64,000 bases of DNA, taken from Flavobacterium faecale. Lineage in GTDB: Bacteria; Bacteroidota; Bacteroidia; Flavobacteriales; Flavobacteriaceae. Shown here in pieces: positions 61,544-64,000 of the stretch. The stretch is taken from assembly GCF_003076455.1 (NCBI RefSeq), contig NZ_CP020918.1, positions 3,136,001 through 3,200,000 of the forward strand, in the 5' to 3' direction. Position numbers and translations under genes: made by a program. Every line of letters begins with the position of its first letter. The first letter of the stretch is position 1. The notes beneath the pieces were generated by a model. It was not told where the DNA came from. It did no database searches and saw only the letters and a list, made by a program, of their open reading frames with translations.

Positions 61544-62059
61544 CTACCATTCTCTCCATAAATCTGCGATACCTTCGCCTTTAGCATAGTTTTTTGGGTT
61601 TAAACCTGCAGCAATAGTGATTTTGTCGATGAGTTCACATAAATCTTCACGTTCTCCGGTTTCAATCAATCCTTGTTCAACATCATTCAATTCATTTAAG
61701 GCCAAGACGGCAATCTCAAAATATTTCTCTTTCTTTTTAATTTCGCCATTTTCACCCGTTTTAATAAGCTTTTCTAGTAAGGTGTCAAAAATATTTTTGG
61801 CAGCTGTGCAATTGTCTTCGGTATACTGCAGTAATCCATATTTAGAGGATTTCTCGCGCCATTTTTCAAAAGGATAATACTGCTTTGTAGCAATTAGCGC
61901 TTCAATATAACTTAATTTATCCTTTTCGGGTGTGTTTAAAAATTCTGCTTTTTCAAAAGCAATATTCGAATCTCCAAGGTCTTTATTTAAACTTTTCGAA
62001 ATATAATAAGCCACTCCAATAATTAGTGCGGCCAACGAACCTATAAAAATGTTATTCAT
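61544..62059 (-). CDS. Hypothetical membrane-anchored protein
   Basis: This 171-residue protein has one N-terminal TM helix (IFIGSLAALIIGVAYYI). A charged helical cytoplasmic or periplasmic domain with many Lys and Glu follows, ending GIADLWREW. No family is recognised. A minus-strand -7 (CAAAGGTA on plus) is at 62133-62140, so the transcript starts about 65 nt before the ATG. Function unknown. Confidence 0.65.
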   Translation of the reverse strand: MNNIFIGSLAALIIGVAYYISKSLNKDLGDSNIAFEKAEFLNTPEKDKLSYIEALIATKQYYPFEKWREKSSKYGLLQYTEDNCTAAKNIFDTLLEKLIKTGENGEIKKKEKYFEIAVLALNELNDVEQGLIETGEREDLCELIDKITIAAGLNPKNYAKGEGIADLWREW

Positions 62060-62257
62060 GATAGTGGTGCTATTTTAACTTGTTATTCCAATAAAATCCT
62101 AACTTTCTTGAAGCGATCTCTATTTCTTGGCGCAAAGGTACTTAAAGAATGGAAAAGGAATGTCGTCTCTTTGTTGGCAAATCATTAAACTATTTTTGCT
62201 AATGTAGCACTTCCTTTTTTTTTTAGATAGAAAGGAAGCAGTCTATAAAGATTGGAC

Positions 62258-62287
62258 AAAAAAACTCCTAACAGTTAAGTTAGGAGT
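62258..62287 (-). terminator. Terminator of the DUF4258 gene
   Basis: On the minus strand ACTCCTAAC pairs with GTTAGGAGT (9 bp) around TTAACT, followed by seven Ts. It lies 54 nt downstream of the leftward gene ending at 62341. Confidence 0.8.
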
Positions 62288-62340
62288 ATGATTTAATGTA
62301 TAACAGTAATTGTATGTAATTCATTATCAGTATAATGTGC

Positions 62341-62718
62341 TTATTTTTTTATAATTTCTTCAAGTGTAGCACCACCGGCTTTGTTGCTAACCTTTAAGAT
62401 TATAGCTTGATTTTTGGTTGTTTTACCTTCGATTACATACAGTTTGGTGTTTTTACCAAATTCGGTGTTGCTTTGATCAAAATCAACGTCACCATATTGT
62501 AAACTATTTTTAATATCAATAGTATCAATCCATGGTTCAGCTAGAACTGCTGATGCTTTTTCGGAATAAGAAAATGGTTTAGAGCGTAAATCATTTAAAA
62601 CTCTAGCATTTGGAAAATAGTTGCAACGGGTGTCTTTTCCGCTGAAAATCATACCCACAAAGAACAGACCAAGTACTAAACCTACCAAATAGTAGGCGAA
62701 ACGGTGAAAAAATTTCAT
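62341..62718 (-). CDS. DUF4258-type small membrane protein
   Basis: This 125-residue protein has an N-terminal TM helix (YYLVGLVLGLFFVGMIF). A domain follows with DTRCNYFPNARVLNDLRSKPFSYS and LYVIEGKTTKNQAIILKVSN. I recall closely similar flavobacterial proteins labelled DUF4258. It lies just downstream of the Ald-like gene. A consensus promoter (62736-62767) overlaps the end of the Ald-like gene. Confidence 0.7.
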   Translation of the reverse strand: MKFFHRFAYYLVGLVLGLFFVGMIFSGKDTRCNYFPNARVLNDLRSKPFSYSEKASAVLAEPWIDTIDIKNSLQYGDVDFDQSNTEFGKNTKLYVIEGKTTKNQAIILKVSNKAGGATLEEIIKK

Positions 62719-62735
62719 GTATTATTATTTTGGTG

Positions 62736-62767
62736 CAAAGGTAAAATAAAGATTCCTTAAAAAACAA
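62736..62767 (-). promoter_or_regulatory. Promoter of the DUF4258 gene
   Basis: On the minus strand TTG, a 21-nt spacer and TACCTTTG fit the Bacteroidota consensus (plus strand CAAAGGTA at 62736-62743, CAA at 62765-62767). It overlaps the last codons of the upstream gene. Confidence 0.6.
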
Positions 62768-63962
62768 TTAAATTGATATCGTTATTGGGTAAATTGAACC
62801 AATCTCCAACCGCTTTGTTTGTTAGGATGCCGTGGTAAAGATAAACGCCATTTTTCAACCCCACATCACAACGTATTGCCGACTCAATTCCGCCATCGTC
62901 TGCAATTTGCATCAGGTAGGGAGTAAGAATGTTGCTAATTGATAATGATGCAGTTTTAGAATAACGAGAGGCAATATTTGGTACGCAATAATGCAAAACA
63001 TTGCTTCTTATAAATGTTGGTTTTTCGTGAGTCGTAACTTCGGAGGTTTCAAAACAACCACCTGTATCAATACTCACGTCTACGATTACTGCACCTTTTT
63101 TCATGTGTTCAACCATGGTTTCAGACACGACTACAGGACATCGCTCAACCCCGCGTAAGGCACCAATAGCCACATCACAACGACGCAAGGCTTTGGTTAA
63201 TGCTTTAGTTTGAATTGTAGAAGTGAATATCCTCTGGTTCAGTGTGTTTTGTAATCTTCTAAGTTTGGTAATTGAATTATCAAAAACCTTGACACTTGCT
63301 CCAAGACCAAGTGCAGTTTTGGCAGCAAATTCGGCAACTGTACCTGCACCTATAATCACAATTTCAGTTGGTGGCACTCCTGTTATATTCCCAATCAGTA
63401 ACCCTTTTCCAAAATCATTTGTAATCATCAATTCGGCTGCAATCAATATAGATGCTGTTCCTGCTATTTCGCTTGTAGAACGAACAGCTGGATACGAGCC
63501 ATCTTCGTCTTTAATATATTCGAAAGCCAACGCAGTGATTTTCTTTTTGCTCAGTGCTTCAAAGTATGCTTTGCTTTTTGTCTTTAATTGGATGGAAGAA
63601 ATCAAAATCGTTTTTGAATTCATCATTTCGATTTCGTCAATCGTAGGAGCACCGATTTTTAAAATCATCGGACAGCTAAAAACTTTCTTGGTATCGTGAG
63701 TAATTTCGGCACCAGCATCACTGTACTCTTTGTCTGTGTAACTAGAGTTTTCTCCAGCGCCAGATTCAATCATCACGCGATGTCCGTGGTGCGTAAGCGT
63801 GTTCACGGCATCTGGAGTCAAACAAATACGACGTTCTTGATAACTGGTTTCACTAGGAATACCAATGAAAAGTTCGCTCTTGCGCTTTGATACTTCAAGT
63901 TTTTCTTCTTGTGGCATCAATTGCTCTTTGGTAAATGGTGTAATCGCTATAGATATTGACAT
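62757..63962 (-). CDS. Alanine dehydrogenase/transhydrogenase-alpha paralogue
   Basis: This 401-residue protein is the second Ald-type protein in the window. It has IGIPSETSYQERRICLTP (substrate Arg region), LKIGAP (Lys), NAD loop VIIGAGTVAEFAAKTALGLGA and IVDVSIDTGGCFE (Asp). At the position of the catalytic His (LFTYFHFAG in ald) it reads ISSIQLK, so the His is replaced. A 25-residue N-terminal extension (FTKEQLMPQEEKLEV) is typical for the flavobacterial long form, so ATG 63962 is kept. Catalysis may differ; it could act as a different amino-acid dehydrogenase. Confidence 0.88.
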   Translation of the reverse strand: MSISIAITPFTKEQLMPQEEKLEVSKRKSELFIGIPSETSYQERRICLTPDAVNTLTHHGHRVMIESGAGENSSYTDKEYSDAGAEITHDTKKVFSCPMILKIGAPTIDEIEMMNSKTILISSIQLKTKSKAYFEALSKKKITALAFEYIKDEDGSYPAVRSTSEIAGTASILIAAELMITNDFGKGLLIGNITGVPPTEIVIIGAGTVAEFAAKTALGLGASVKVFDNSITKLRRLQNTLNQRIFTSTIQTKALTKALRRCDVAIGALRGVERCPVVVSETMVEHMKKGAVIVDVSIDTGGCFETSEVTTHEKPTFIRSNVLHYCVPNIASRYSKTASLSISNILTPYLMQIADDGGIESAIRCDVGLKNGVYLYHGILTNKAVGDWFNLPNNDINLIVF

Positions 63963-64000
63963 TGTATACGGTACTTATTGAAAGGTAAAATTACATAAAA

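Noticed and set aside
63223..63699. 158-codon plus-strand open frame opposite the Ald-like gene
   Set aside because: It is antisense to conserved NAD-binding sequence and shows no independent start context or family.
1..64000. CRISPR arrays, rRNA, IS elements, phage genes
   Set aside because: No regularly spaced repeats, rRNA-like sequence, transposase or phage structural genes were recognised on either strand.

Overview
The window is a low-GC chromosomal segment of a Flavobacterium-like member of the Bacteroidota (family Flavobacteriaceae). This is inferred from several features. Gene starts lack strong Shine-Dalgarno sites. Candidate promoters match the Bacteroidota pattern TTG-N19-21-TAnnTTTG. 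Many families are typical of this phylum: a fused CusA-TolC efflux protein, DUF3570, DUF4266, CAL67264-type and DUF6155 proteins, and a six-domain ribosomal protein S1. No rRNA, tRNA, CRISPR array, IS transposase or prophage was seen. The window starts inside an LTA-synthase-like sulfatase gene.

Region 1 (1-13.2 kb) is an envelope redox and metal-efflux block. A thioredoxin-like protein, an ApbE flavin transferase, a small Cys-tailed lipoprotein (DUF4266) and a DUF3570 barrel are followed by a response regulator and a histidine kinase. Next come a CusA/CzcA-type RND pump fused to its own TolC-like channel, its CusB-like adaptor and a four-helix membrane protein. The same tandem hexamer box (CTTAAG-N5-CTTAAG) lies before the redox cassette and before the pump. 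It is a likely binding site for the response regulator and ties both units into one regulon.

Region 2 (13.2-22.5 kb) is the complete histidine operon, hisG-D-C-B-H-A-F-IE. It is preceded by an attenuator with a 19-residue leader peptide containing five His codons. A MNT/HepT toxin-antitoxin pair and a DUF2846 gene sit between hisC and hisB. Several spacers carry small repeat elements, one of which extends the N-terminus of HisH.

Region 3 (22.5-33 kb) has secreted or envelope enzymes (esterase, M1 peptidase), a sugar-isomerase-like protein and small hypotheticals. It also holds a minus-strand operon of a carboxylate-amine ligase, a class I glutamine amidotransferase and an ATP-grasp-like protein, which looks like an undescribed small-peptide or amide pathway.

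Region 4 (33-49.5 kb) is mostly housekeeping: two helicases, NDH-2, an OmpA lipoprotein, a glycosyltransferase, DNA polymerase III delta, EttA and ribosomal protein S1. Mixed in are a DM13 lipoprotein with a barrel partner and an orphan ExbD-like protein lacking the usual membrane Asp.

Region 5 (49.5-64 kb) carries pheT, a bestrophin, recG, DUF2059 and DUF1697 proteins, two alanine dehydrogenase paralogues, a Dph6-like ATPase, a Dus tRNA-modifying enzyme and small membrane proteins.

All functional calls come from reading the sequence and remembered family features. No database search was run.
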